NCBI GenBank assembly: GCA_028280065.1
Contig: JANQMN010000099.1
Span: 31,541 to 95,540 of the forward strand
DNA length: 64,000 nucleotides
DNA from: Hahella sp.
Lineage (GTDB): Bacteria; Pseudomonadota; Gammaproteobacteria; Pseudomonadales; Oleiphilaceae
Direction of reading: 5' to 3'
In this document: positions 39,582 to 49,457 of the stretch, one piece after another
Layout: every line of letters starts with the position of its first letter
Numbering within the stretch: position 1 is the stretch's first letter
The notes under the pieces: model-generated
Databases searched by the model: none
The model's input: the letters and a program-made list of their open reading frames with translations, nothing else
What the model was told of the DNA's origin: nothing
Translations under genes and position numbers: made by a program

Positions 39582-41000
39582 ATGCCTATGTTTGGAAATC
39601 TCCTACAAGGGGCAAAAATCGCCCTTTTTTTGAAACTCGATGTATCGAAGTTTCGCTATAGCCCGGCGCTTTTCTGGCTAATCGCATTGCTTACTGCCTC
39701 CGTTGCCTTTGCTTTCGATTATTTCCAAACAGACGAGCCGCGTATGTTTTATTGGGAAGGCTTTACCAGCGAGGCTTTCCATTTATTAATTGTCGTGCTG
39801 CTGGGATATTTACTGTCTCTAGTAGTTAAGCAACCGCTGCTGCAGTTTCGTTTTCCGACGCTCTTCTTAAACGCTGGATTCTGGCCGTGGCTGTTCTATA
39901 AGCTGATACAGCCAGTGTTGTTGGAAGCCTATGCTGAGGGTCTCGATCACTATTTCTGGATCGGCTATGGGGTTCTTGTTGGCTGGACTCTAGCCATAAC
40001 TTGGCGAATTCTGAGTAGCTTCGGCACTGCGATGCTCTGGCTTCGAAATGGCATCGGTGCAGTATTGACTTGCCTATTGATCTTTATGCCAGGATTTTGG
40101 ATTTACTTTTATCCTTATTGGTCGACGGATTACCAAGCAGCCGAGGATTTTGAGCCCCAAGCACCGGAATTGGATGCCGAGAAAATTTTAAGTGAGCAAA
40201 CGCTGATGTTGGACGGTTCCCTGGCGGATATCCAGGCATCTAAACCTGGCAAGGTTGATCTATTTTGGCTTGGCTACGCCGGATGGGGCGAACAGAACGT
40301 TTTTGCCAATGAAGTAAAGCGTTTTCAAGAGCTGTTTGATCGTCAGTTCGGCACCTCGCGGCAAAGTATAAAACTCATCAACAATCCCGAAACAGTAGCA
40401 GAGACGCCCCTGGCGACGGGGACCAATTTACGTCGTGCGCTAAGCCTTCTGGCGGGAAAGATGCAGCCAGAGGAAGATATTCTGTTTTTATTTCTGACCA
40501 GCCATGGAACGGAAGATCATTATCTTGCCACCACGCTATACAATTTGCCGCTGAACGATCTCGGTGCTGACACTCTTGCTGAAATTCTTCATGAACTGCC
40601 GGTGCGGCATAAGGTGATTGTCGTTTCGGCGTGCTATTCCGGTGGCTTCATACCCGTCTTAAAAGATCCAAATCACCTGGTAATTACGGCGGCGCATGCT
40701 AAACGAACATCTTTTGGTTGCAGTGACGATGCAGAGTTTACTTACTTCGGACGTGCCTATTTCCTGGAAGCCTTGCGACAAACTAAAAACTTTGTTGAAG
40801 CTTTTGATTTAGCGAAGTCCACTGTCCAAGTTTGGGAAGAACAACAGGAGTTTGTCCATTCCGATCCGCAAATTGCTATCGGCAGTGAAATAGAGTTGAA
40901 ACTATTGGAATGGCAAAATAGTCTATCGAACCATATTAGAATGGCTCAAGATGCAACGGATATTGAACTACAACAAGGCGGTAGTTGCACGACTTGTTAA
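39582..41000 (+). CDS. Membrane protein with caspase-like C13 (legumain-type) peptidase domain
   Basis: Hydrophobic N-terminus with several TM segments; FLTSHGTEDH and VIVVSACYSGGFIPVL catalytic His/Cys contexts. Confidence 0.8.
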   Translation: MPMFGNLLQGAKIALFLKLDVSKFRYSPALFWLIALLTASVAFAFDYFQTDEPRMFYWEGFTSEAFHLLIVVLLGYLLSLVVKQPLLQFRFPTLFLNAGFWPWLFYKLIQPVLLEAYAEGLDHYFWIGYGVLVGWTLAITWRILSSFGTAMLWLRNGIGAVLTCLLIFMPGFWIYFYPYWSTDYQAAEDFEPQAPELDAEKILSEQTLMLDGSLADIQASKPGKVDLFWLGYAGWGEQNVFANEVKRFQELFDRQFGTSRQSIKLINNPETVAETPLATGTNLRRALSLLAGKMQPEEDILFLFLTSHGTEDHYLATTLYNLPLNDLGADTLAEILHELPVRHKVIVVSACYSGGFIPVLKDPNHLVITAAHAKRTSFGCSDDAEFTYFGRAYFLEALRQTKNFVEAFDLAKSTVQVWEEQQEFVHSDPQIAIGSEIELKLLEWQNSLSNHIRMAQDATDIELQQGGSCTTC

Positions 41001-41036
41001 GATGCTTAAAACAATAATGAGTAAAAAGGGCGACCT

Positions 41037-41498
41037 ATGGACAAGTTTATGCTTGCTGCATATGAAGAAGCACGAAAAGGGGCGGAAGAAGGTGGTGTTC
41101 CGATTGGCTCGGTGATTGTTCACAAGGGCAAAATCATCGGAAGAGGTCATAACCGCCGGGTGCAGAAAAACAGCGCCATTCTGCATGGTGAAATGGATGC
41201 GCTTGAAAATGCCGGTCGCCAGCCTGCCCACGTGTACCAAGAGGCGACTTTGTACACCACGCTTTCACCCTGTGCCATGTGCTCCGGGGCCATACTTCTC
41301 TATTGCATTCCCCGGGTAATTATTGGCGAAAACGAGACATTCATGGGGGAGGAGGAGCTTCTACGCTCAAAAGGTGTTGAAATTTCGGTATTACAAGATC
41401 CTGAATGCATGGCGTTGATGCAGCAGTTCATCGCAGAATCTCCCGAACTATGGTATGAAGATATTGGAGTTGAAGCAGCGTTGACGCCCGAGATTTAG
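41037..41498 (+). CDS. Cytosine/nucleoside deaminase
   Basis: ILHGEMDALEN and TTLSPCAMCSGAILLY zinc motifs. Confidence 0.9.
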   Translation: MDKFMLAAYEEARKGAEEGGVPIGSVIVHKGKIIGRGHNRRVQKNSAILHGEMDALENAGRQPAHVYQEATLYTTLSPCAMCSGAILLYCIPRVIIGENETFMGEEELLRSKGVEISVLQDPECMALMQQFIAESPELWYEDIGVEAALTPEI

Positions 41499-41538
41499 CG
41501 GACAAGGAGTCTGCCGGTAAGGACAGACTTGTCGCCGT

Positions 41539-42036
41539 TTACCTACCGGGTGAGAATATTGCCATATAATCCGAGCCGGATTTCAGAAGGAATTGAAGTT
41601 CTGGCGGCAGGTTTTCCTGTTCCAGAGAGTCTAATAGATTCTTTACCTGCAATCCTAGTTCGGTGTCGCCTTCAATAATCAGATCTCTTTGAAAGAACAA
41701 GGTATCCGGGTCTTCCTCACGGGCAGCCAAAAACAGAAAACTCTTTAGTGAGCCGCGGATGGTCACATCCGCTTGAGGCGATTTAGCGACGCGGATATTG
41801 AGATTCGCGTCTAAGGTGTAATTCCAGGATAAATCGATATCTTCAATGTTTATCCGTAACCAACGGTTTTGCAGAAAGTCGCAATCCCCATCCGTTAATG
41901 CCTCCTTAAGAACCCGTTGCAACAATGCTTGCAAAGCGAGCTTCTGCATGAAAAAAGGACTCTTTGCAACGGGTTTAGCCAGTAGAAAGGGAAGATTTGC
42001 CAATAGTTGGCGTGGTGGAGGTAAGAAATTCTGCAT
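41539..42036 (-). CDS. ubiT: SCP2-domain ubiquinone anaerobic biosynthesis accessory factor
   Basis: SCP2-like; divergent from ubiUV. Confidence 0.85.
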   Translation of the reverse strand: MQNFLPPPRQLLANLPFLLAKPVAKSPFFMQKLALQALLQRVLKEALTDGDCDFLQNRWLRINIEDIDLSWNYTLDANLNIRVAKSPQADVTIRGSLKSFLFLAAREEDPDTLFFQRDLIIEGDTELGLQVKNLLDSLEQENLPPELQFLLKSGSDYMAIFSPGR

Positions 42037-42089
42037 ACAAGTTCCTTGATTCTAATCGGGCCAGTATGGTGAGCGCGCCAAGGTTTACA

Positions 42090-42103
42090 TTGATGCGTAT
42101 CAA
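42090..42103. promoter_or_regulatory. FNR/ANR-type binding site
   Basis: TTGATGCGTATCAA, exact TTGAT-N4-ATCAA, in the ubiT/ubiU divergent intergenic region. Confidence 0.8.
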
Positions 42104-42176
42104 GCAGTGTCCTGTTTCCCTGTGATAGCGTCCCGGCCACACAATTTATTGGCTGGCTGACAGGATAGGAGTCTTT

Positions 42177-43172
42177 GTGGAACTTGTATGCCCAGCGGGT
42201 AGCTATCCTGCCTTGAAGGCAGCGGTGGATCAGGGTGCCGATGCGGTATATATCGGTTTTCGTAACGATACCAATGCCCGGCATTTTGCCGGGTTGAATT
42301 TCAATGATGCGAAAGCAGAAAAGGCAATGGCTTATGCTAAAAGCCATGGGACCAAACTGTTTGTTGCTATCAATACCAATCCTCAGCCCCAGGGATGGTC
42401 GCGCTGGCAAGCGGCGATCGATCATGCCGCGGCGTTAAGTGCCGATGCATTGATTGCGGCGGACTTCAGCGTACTGGCCTATGCCGCCGAAAAGTACCCC
42501 GATTTACCCTTGCATTTATCCGTCCAGGGTTCCGCCACCAACTATGAGGCTCTGCGCTTTTATCACCGGCACTTCGGTATTCGTCGTGCTGTTTTACCCC
42601 GCGTTTTAGACCTTAAACAGGTTGCTCAGGTAGCGGCGCACGCCCCGGTGGACTTAGAGGTGTTTGCCTTTGGTTCGTTGTGTATCATGGCGGAGGGACG
42701 TTGCTATTTATCTTCCTATCTTACCAGCGAAAGCCCTAATACCTGTGGTGCCTGTTCCCCCGCCGCCTATGTGCGATGGCAGGAAACGGAGGAAGGACTT
42801 GAATCCAGGTTGAACAACGTCCTGATTGACCGTTATCAGGATGGCGAAAAAGCCGGTTATCCAACTCTATGCAAGGGGCGTTATCTGGTAAACGGGCAGA
42901 AGTATCATGCCTTGGAAGAGCCGACCAGCCTCAACACTATTGCCATGCTGCCCGAGCTGGATCGGATCGGGATCAAGGCGGTGAAAATTGAAGGTCGGCA
43001 ACGCAGCCCGGCCTATGTCGAACAGGTAGTGGGTGTCTGGCGCAAGGCAATTGACCAGTATCTTGCCAATAAGTCGGACTATCAGGTGCCGGAGCGTTGG
43101 CTGTCCGTGTTGGGGAAAGTTTCCGAAGGCGCTCAAACCACTCTTGGTCCCTATTCCCGCCCTTGGCAATAG
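42177..43172 (+). CDS. ubiU: U32 peptidase-family O2-independent ubiquinone hydroxylation protein
   Basis: GTG start; MELVCPAGSYPALKAAVDQGADAVYIGFRNDTNARHFAGLNF; GRCYLSSYLTSESPNTCGACSP. Confidence 0.92.
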   Translation: MELVCPAGSYPALKAAVDQGADAVYIGFRNDTNARHFAGLNFNDAKAEKAMAYAKSHGTKLFVAINTNPQPQGWSRWQAAIDHAAALSADALIAADFSVLAYAAEKYPDLPLHLSVQGSATNYEALRFYHRHFGIRRAVLPRVLDLKQVAQVAAHAPVDLEVFAFGSLCIMAEGRCYLSSYLTSESPNTCGACSPAAYVRWQETEEGLESRLNNVLIDRYQDGEKAGYPTLCKGRYLVNGQKYHALEEPTSLNTIAMLPELDRIGIKAVKIEGRQRSPAYVEQVVGVWRKAIDQYLANKSDYQVPERWLSVLGKVSEGAQTTLGPYSRPWQ

Positions 43173-43184
43173 CAGGAACTCGCG

Positions 43185-44087
43185 ATGCAAACCGAAGATT
43201 TACAACTCACCTTAGGCCCTAACCTATATTTCTGGTCTCGTCAGGAGACCTTCGATTTCTACCGGAAAATTGCTGAAACGCCTGTGGATAGCGTCTACCT
43301 TGGCGAGACGGTTTGTTCTAAACGGCGTGAGCTGCGGTTGGAAGACTGGATCGAAATTGGCCGGCTTTTGGAGAGCCAGGGTAAGCGCATCATTTTGTCG
43401 ACCCTGACCATGTTATCCGCTGAATCCGACCTGAAACTGATACGCCGGATTTGCGCCGAATCGCCCTGGCAGATTGAGGCAAACGATGTGGCGGCGGTCC
43501 ATTTGTTGGAAAGCCTGGATAAGCCATTTGTCGCCGGACCTGCGCTAAATATTTACAACGGCCGGTCATTGGCGCTGATGCAACGTAGCGGCTGCCAACG
43601 ATGGGTAATGCCGGTAGAGCTGTCTCGCGCAAGTTTGCAGAACATCCTTGAAGAATGTCGGCAATATGCCGACGCTGTTCCGGAAACCGAGATCTTCTCA
43701 TACGGCCTGTTGCCGTTGGCCTATTCTGCGCGTTGCTTCACCGCAAGACACCATAAGTTGCCGAAGGATGACTGCCGGTCCAAGTGTCAACTATACCCGA
43801 AGGGATTACCGGTCCTGTCCCAGGAACAAACGCCGGTGTTTACCTTAAACGGTATTCAGACCCAGTCCGGAGTACCCTACGACCTCAGCGAACATTTAGG
43901 TGACTTGGCTGAAATCGGCGTGCGGCATGTTCGACTCAGCCCGGAACCGCAAGGGATGCCGGAGATAATCATTCGCTTTGATGCCGCCCGCCGCGGCGAA
44001 ACCGTCCAGGCCCATGCGGAAAGCTGCAATGGCTATTGGTTAGGTAAAGCCGGTATGGAGCATATTCCAGCGACTGAGATTTCATGA
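43185..44087 (+). CDS. ubiV: U32 peptidase-family partner protein
   Basis: LGPNLYFWSRQETFDFYRKIAETPVDSVYLGETVCSKRRELRLEDW; downstream of ubiU. Confidence 0.92.
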   Translation: MQTEDLQLTLGPNLYFWSRQETFDFYRKIAETPVDSVYLGETVCSKRRELRLEDWIEIGRLLESQGKRIILSTLTMLSAESDLKLIRRICAESPWQIEANDVAAVHLLESLDKPFVAGPALNIYNGRSLALMQRSGCQRWVMPVELSRASLQNILEECRQYADAVPETEIFSYGLLPLAYSARCFTARHHKLPKDDCRSKCQLYPKGLPVLSQEQTPVFTLNGIQTQSGVPYDLSEHLGDLAEIGVRHVRLSPEPQGMPEIIIRFDAARRGETVQAHAESCNGYWLGKAGMEHIPATEIS

Positions 44088-44118
44088 GCTAACTATCGCA
44101 TCGCAGGGAAGCGACATC

Positions 44119-44736
44119 CTAAATAGGAGAGTTCTGCAATGTTTCCATAGCAACATATCCGGGAAGATTCTTTATCCGTCCGAGCCAATCCCTAATCGCC
44201 GGATAGCGGCTCAGATCAAAGCCGCCTTCCGGAGCCACATGGGTGTAACCATACAGGGAAATATCGGCAATAGTGAATTTGTCACCTATCAGATATGGCG
44301 TTTTTTCCAGTTGTTGTTCCATTACTTTTAGGGCTTTGTGACCTCCGGCCTGTTTTTGTTGAAACTCCACTTGCCTGCTTTTCGGCATGCCCAAATATTT
44401 CGCGATAAACCTGGCAACGGCAATATAGGGTTCATGGGAGTACTGTTCGAAAAACTGCCACTCGAGTACTTTGGCGAGTTGATATGCATCGGTCGGCAGG
44501 TAAGCGCGTCCCGCCGCCAGATAATGCAAAATCGCATTGGATTCCGCCAAACAGCGGCCATCGTCCAATACCAGGACAGGAATCTTCCCATTCGGATTCA
44601 GCGCTAAAAAAGTGTCTTGTTTGGTATCGCCGGCAAGTATGTCAACGGGTTGCCATTGATAGTCGAGTTTTAACATGGCGGCAAGAAGTAGAATCTTATA
44701 GCAGTTACCGGACCGGGCGTCTCCATAGATTTGCAT
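44119..44736 (-). CDS. Glutathione S-transferase family protein
   Basis: MQIYGDARSGNCYKILLLAAML, NPNGKIPVLVLDDGRCLAESNAILHYLA. Confidence 0.9.
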   Translation of the reverse strand: MQIYGDARSGNCYKILLLAAMLKLDYQWQPVDILAGDTKQDTFLALNPNGKIPVLVLDDGRCLAESNAILHYLAAGRAYLPTDAYQLAKVLEWQFFEQYSHEPYIAVARFIAKYLGMPKSRQVEFQQKQAGGHKALKVMEQQLEKTPYLIGDKFTIADISLYGYTHVAPEGGFDLSRYPAIRDWLGRIKNLPGYVAMETLQNSPI

Positions 44737-44923
44737 GATAAATATTCTCTCGGCAGTTTGAGAGATATTGAAAAGCATGTTGGGCATTTTAGCTATCGTA
44801 AAATTGGATAAGGTCGATCAGAATACCGGATGCAGCGTTAAGTGCAGCTACCGGCGATGTTTTCGCAAGTCATTTAAGCAATAAGGCTTTTGCCATTTCG
44901 TTATCATTTTCAGCACATAATTA

Positions 44924-45967
44924 ATGTCCATTTACAGACCACCAGTTTGGCTACGCAATGCTCATGTGCAAACGCTTTGGCCACCATTAGGCCGGCGGCA
45001 TCCCCGGTTGGCGACCAGGCGTGAGCGAATCCGCTTACCGGATTTGGATTTCCTCGATCTAGATTGGTATTTGGAGAAAACGGATCCTACCCTGCCCCTA
45101 GTCGTGCTGTTTCATGGCCTCACGGGCTCCAGTACGAGCCAGTACATTGTCGGAATGCAAAGTGCGTTAGCTAACAGGCGCTGGCAATCTGTCGCCGTGA
45201 ATTTTCGAGGTTGTTCGGGAGTTCCTAACCGGCTCCCCAGGGCCTATCATTCCGGGGAAACGGGGGATATCGATTTTGTTTTAACTCGTATCCGCAAGCA
45301 ATTTCCACAGCGGGTGATTATGGCGATCGGTTACTCTTTGGGTGGCAATGCGCTTTGCAAATGGTTGGGAGAAAAAGGGGACGAATCGGGTATCGACGCG
45401 GCGGTAATCGTTTCGGCGCCATATGAATTAGCCCGCTGTGCGACACGCCTCGATCAAGGATTTTCCCGAGTCTATCGTCAACACTTGATTCAGCAACTGG
45501 TCAATTATATACAGCAGAAGAAGCAGCTGTTTCGACGGTTAAATCTGACTCAGGATCTGCTGGCCTTGGAACGGCTTGGAAATCTCGAAAGGATTCGCAG
45601 TTTTTGGGAATATGACGAAGCAGTGGTGGCGCCGCTTCACGGCTTTGCCTCGGCACTCGATTATTATCAGCAGTCCAGTGCCCGGCAATTCGTGCCGAAG
45701 ATTAGAACGCCGACCTTGCTCGTGCATGCCAAAGACGATCCCTTCATGCCTGACGATGTCGCCCCCACCAAGGAAGAATGTCCCGAGTCGGTGGAACTGA
45801 TAGTGACCCAGCACGGAGGGCATGTAGGATTTGTTTTACCTGGAAACAAACCCTGGCAGTTGGATTATTGGCTTGAACATAAGATTCCCGAGTGGTTTGA
45901 GGCGATTGTCGGGAAGCTTTCAGGTCGCCAAAAACCGAGCCAGGTCGGCACAAGGTGTGGGCTTTGA
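44924..45967 (+). CDS. YheT-like alpha/beta hydrolase
   Basis: RNAHVQTLWPPLGRR, VLFHGLTGSSTSQYIVGM, NFRGCSGVPNRLPRAYHSGETGDI, GYSLGGNALCKWLGE. Confidence 0.9.
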   Translation: MSIYRPPVWLRNAHVQTLWPPLGRRHPRLATRRERIRLPDLDFLDLDWYLEKTDPTLPLVVLFHGLTGSSTSQYIVGMQSALANRRWQSVAVNFRGCSGVPNRLPRAYHSGETGDIDFVLTRIRKQFPQRVIMAIGYSLGGNALCKWLGEKGDESGIDAAVIVSAPYELARCATRLDQGFSRVYRQHLIQQLVNYIQQKKQLFRRLNLTQDLLALERLGNLERIRSFWEYDEAVVAPLHGFASALDYYQQSSARQFVPKIRTPTLLVHAKDDPFMPDDVAPTKEECPESVELIVTQHGGHVGFVLPGNKPWQLDYWLEHKIPEWFEAIVGKLSGRQKPSQVGTRCGL

Positions 45968-46172
45968 CCAGGTTGGCGAGGCGCTGCTCGTCATCTAGTT
46001 GGTATTTTCCGGTTTTTACGAGGCAGGCATCGAAACCTGCATTAATGGCATTGATGTTGACTCCCTTAACGCTAACCTTTGACAGTATCCTATTGCGTTT
46101 CTAGTATGCAGGTAATCAGGTTCCCGGTGATTTACAACAATACCATCACACCAGTCTGGCAGGAGTTAACTT

Positions 46173-47165
46173 ATGACGAGCTATGCGGCACTCTACGTTG
46201 AACAAGTGGCTGATAAACAGTTCCAACAGAATATTATTGAACGTAACATCGATGATTTGCCGAAAGGTGAAGTTCTTATTCGTGTTGAGTATTCGTCACT
46301 CAATTTCAAGGATGCGCTTTCTGCTCATGGCAACAAAGCGGTTACCCGTTCTTATCCGCATCAACCGGGAATCGATGCAGCCGGGAAAGTTGTTGAATCT
46401 CAAGTAGAAGATTTTAGGGAGGGGGATCAGGTAATCGTGACCGGGTATGATCTGGGGATGAATACTGCCGGTGGACTAGGTCAGTTTATCCGGGTTCCGG
46501 CATCCTGGGTAGTTAAAGCGCCACCGACAATTACCGCCAAACAGGCTATGCAGTTCGGCACCGCCGGTCTTACCGCCCAGCTTTGTATCTCGAAGCTCGA
46601 ACACATGGGAGTGCGGAAGGAGCAGGGGCCTGTGCTGGTCACCGGGGCGACCGGGGGTGTAGGATCTATTGCGGTTGCGTTGTTGGCGAATGACGGCTAT
46701 GAAGTCGTCGCCAGTTCCGGTAAACCGGAGCAAGCTGATTACTTGAAGAGTATCGGCGCATCAAAGGTCATCGACCGCAAGGAATTGCAGGAAGAAAACC
46801 CCCGACCTTTGTTAAGAGAGGAATATGCGGGCGCGATTGATGTGGTAGGCGGCAATACCTTGGGTAATGTCTTAAAACGAATTCGGCACAGCGGCAGCGT
46901 AGCCTGTTGTGGACTCGTGGAAAGCACTAATTATGCCGGGAATGTCTTGCCGCACATTCTAAGGAACGTCAATCTCCTCGGTGTGGACTCCGTTGAAATC
47001 CCCTTGGCGGCGAAACGTGCTGCTTGGGAAATCTTGGCTACCGCCGCCTCCATTCCGGCGATGCAGACTATAAACGAAGAGATTGCTCTTGCGGATGTCA
47101 TGCAGGCACTGGCGGGTATTTTAAACGGCAGGGCTAAGCGGCATATTGTGGTAAATTTGGGTTGA
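46173..47165 (+). CDS. YhdH/YhfP (AcuI-like) MDR oxidoreductase
   Basis: SSLNFKDALSAHGNKAVTRSYPHQPGIDAAGKV, VTGATGGVGSIAVALLA. Confidence 0.9.
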   Translation: MTSYAALYVEQVADKQFQQNIIERNIDDLPKGEVLIRVEYSSLNFKDALSAHGNKAVTRSYPHQPGIDAAGKVVESQVEDFREGDQVIVTGYDLGMNTAGGLGQFIRVPASWVVKAPPTITAKQAMQFGTAGLTAQLCISKLEHMGVRKEQGPVLVTGATGGVGSIAVALLANDGYEVVASSGKPEQADYLKSIGASKVIDRKELQEENPRPLLREEYAGAIDVVGGNTLGNVLKRIRHSGSVACCGLVESTNYAGNVLPHILRNVNLLGVDSVEIPLAAKRAAWEILATAASIPAMQTINEEIALADVMQALAGILNGRAKRHIVVNLG

Positions 47166-47275
47166 TTGCGACGCTTAAGTCCAGCCTTTCTCCTCTAAAC
47201 GCCTTCGCATCGGTTATACCGATTTGGCTAAGCTTTTCCTGACTTTTTGGACCGATGCCAGGCAAGTAAGACAGG

Positions 47276-48778
47276 TCATCCGGCATTTCCCAGACCTCCT
47301 AACTCTTGGATTAAACGTCCATAGAACTGAATCATTCGTAGAAAGTCGTCGATTTTGATGCGCTCATTGGGACCGTGCAGGCGCGCCAAATCGTCGCCGT
47401 GCAAAAGGATGGGAAGAAATCGATAAGTATTACGTGCGACCTTGGTAAAGTGTCGGGCATCGGTTGCGCCGATGGTAAGATATGGGGCAATAATGGCCTG
47501 CTGATTCTGAAACAGGGTTTGCGCCGTGCCTGCCAGCTTGCGGAAAAGCAGTGTATCTGTCGCGGAGACTTTGGTGGCCTCACTGGCAAAGGGATAGGCA
47601 TTGACAGTTACCCGGTCGTCGTCAATGGTTGAGGTGATGTGGGTCAGCAGTTCATCTACGCTGTCGTTCGGTAGTAAACGATAATTGATCACGGCGCTAG
47701 CGCTTGCCGGTAACGCATTGTCCTTGTGTCCGGCGTTCAACATGGTGATGGCCTGGGTCGTTCGAACCGTGGCATTGGTGGCCGGTTTCTTGGTGAGTTG
47801 ATTGAGCAACAAGGGTTCGGTCAACCATTGATTGGCAAATGCCAAACGTTGGGCAAAACCCATATGCGGTGCAAGCACTTCAAACAGTTGTACTGTAGCG
47901 CCATCCAACCGGGCTTCGGGTGGTGCGGTATCCAGTTTCGCCACGGCGGATGCAATGATAGCCGCCGCCGTTTGCCGGGGCGGTCTGGAGGAATGGCCGA
48001 CTTCTCCTGTCGCTGACAGTTCGACACTCAAATACCCTTTTTCTGCGATGCCGATTAATCCGATCGGATGCTGAATGCCCGGAATAATGTCCTGCATAAC
48101 GAAGCCGCCTTCATCCAGCAGCAAAGCAGGCGTAATTCCCGCCTGCCGGAAATAGTCTGCAATGGCTGCCGCGCCGGTCCCGCCAACTTCCTCGTCATGG
48201 CCGAAAGCCAGATATACTGACCGGGCCGGCTGCCAGCCGCTTGCAACTAGATTTTCCACGGCCTCCATTATGGCAATGAGCGAACCCTTGTCATCCAGCG
48301 TACCCCTGCCCCAAACATAGCCCTCCGCGACCTCGCCTGAGAAGGGTGGGTAATGCCATAAATGCCGATTCTGTAGTGAATAGGGCACGACATCCTGGTG
48401 GGCTAACAGGACGATGGGTTCTAATTTAGAATCGGTTCCAGGCCAATGAAACAACAGGCTGTGTTCCGCGATGATGCGTAAAGGCAATCGCGTATGAATA
48501 GTGGGATAAGTTTGCTGCAGGAAATCCCTGAACCCGGTAAAAACGTCATTATCGACCAGCGTTTTGGGAAGCTGGTTTTGGCTGCCTGGGATTACCTGGG
48601 CAATGGTTTTAAAACGTAACGCCTGGCTTAGATTCGCTATGGCGGATTCGGCATCCGCCGCTAGTTGAGCGGCGGTATTGTCTGGGTAGGTGATAGGCCG
48701 GAGCGATTGCGTGTTGGTAACTAACATGGCCACCAATGCGGCCAGCGACAGAATCGAACCCATCAGCAACTTTTTCAA
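47276..48778 (-). CDS. M20 family peptidase (PM20D1-like)
   Basis: VLLAHQDVVPY, GRGTLDDKGSLIAIMEAVE, GHDEEVGGTGAAAIADY, IGATDARHF. Confidence 0.9.
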   Translation of the reverse strand: MKKLLMGSILSLAALVAMLVTNTQSLRPITYPDNTAAQLAADAESAIANLSQALRFKTIAQVIPGSQNQLPKTLVDNDVFTGFRDFLQQTYPTIHTRLPLRIIAEHSLLFHWPGTDSKLEPIVLLAHQDVVPYSLQNRHLWHYPPFSGEVAEGYVWGRGTLDDKGSLIAIMEAVENLVASGWQPARSVYLAFGHDEEVGGTGAAAIADYFRQAGITPALLLDEGGFVMQDIIPGIQHPIGLIGIAEKGYLSVELSATGEVGHSSRPPRQTAAAIIASAVAKLDTAPPEARLDGATVQLFEVLAPHMGFAQRLAFANQWLTEPLLLNQLTKKPATNATVRTTQAITMLNAGHKDNALPASASAVINYRLLPNDSVDELLTHITSTIDDDRVTVNAYPFASEATKVSATDTLLFRKLAGTAQTLFQNQQAIIAPYLTIGATDARHFTKVARNTYRFLPILLHGDDLARLHGPNERIKIDDFLRMIQFYGRLIQELGGLGNAG

Positions 48779-48854
48779 TGCACAGCCCTATTTTACTTAG
48801 TCGTACTCTGTACCGATTATTAGCCTTTACCGAACCCGAAGTAAACATATTACG

Positions 48855-49295
48855 CTAACCCAACAGCATCACCAGAAACTGGCTGGCGACTACCACTGCT
48901 GTCAAATGCATTCGCATTCTAAGGTAGGTGGTGGTCCAGCGGTCTTCGAGAACATATCGGTCAATGCCGTAAAGGATGATAAAAGCGACGACAAACGACG
49001 CTGCCCGCAGCATTTCCGGAAACATCAATGCAAACCAGCCCCACAGCGCCAGACTGACGCAGGCAGAGAGAATTCTCACTGGACTTGCCGGTCCTTCTTC
49101 CCGCAGGGCAATTGGCCAATAAATCCCAGCCATGAATGAGAGGATGATAGCGCTGTAGGCATCGAATAAAACCCGCGCAGGCTCGGTCAGTCCCGCACCG
49201 CTGACAATCACCAAGGCGAGTAGAATAAAGGGCATCAAACCGGCATATCCATACCATTGCGCAAGCGTTTCAATTTTTGTCGTTGCTTTAACCAT
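48855..49295 (-). CDS. DUF3429-like membrane protein
   Basis: WYGYAGLMPFILLALVIVSG, AYSAIILSFMAGIYWPIAL. Confidence 0.75.
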   Translation of the reverse strand: MVKATTKIETLAQWYGYAGLMPFILLALVIVSGAGLTEPARVLFDAYSAIILSFMAGIYWPIALREEGPASPVRILSACVSLALWGWFALMFPEMLRAASFVVAFIILYGIDRYVLEDRWTTTYLRMRMHLTAVVVASQFLVMLLG

Positions 49296-49457
49296 AGAAA
49301 GCCGTGGGTTGCCTTTGGGGTTGTGATGACTTGTGTGTTTGCAACATTTGTTGAAAATACGCCGTAAGTTTTTGTTAGGATTACCCCGCAACTAGGCATT
49401 TTGAAAATAGATCCGGTCTCTTTGTGGCAGCCGGCTCTTGTATGGTTAGTATTATCT

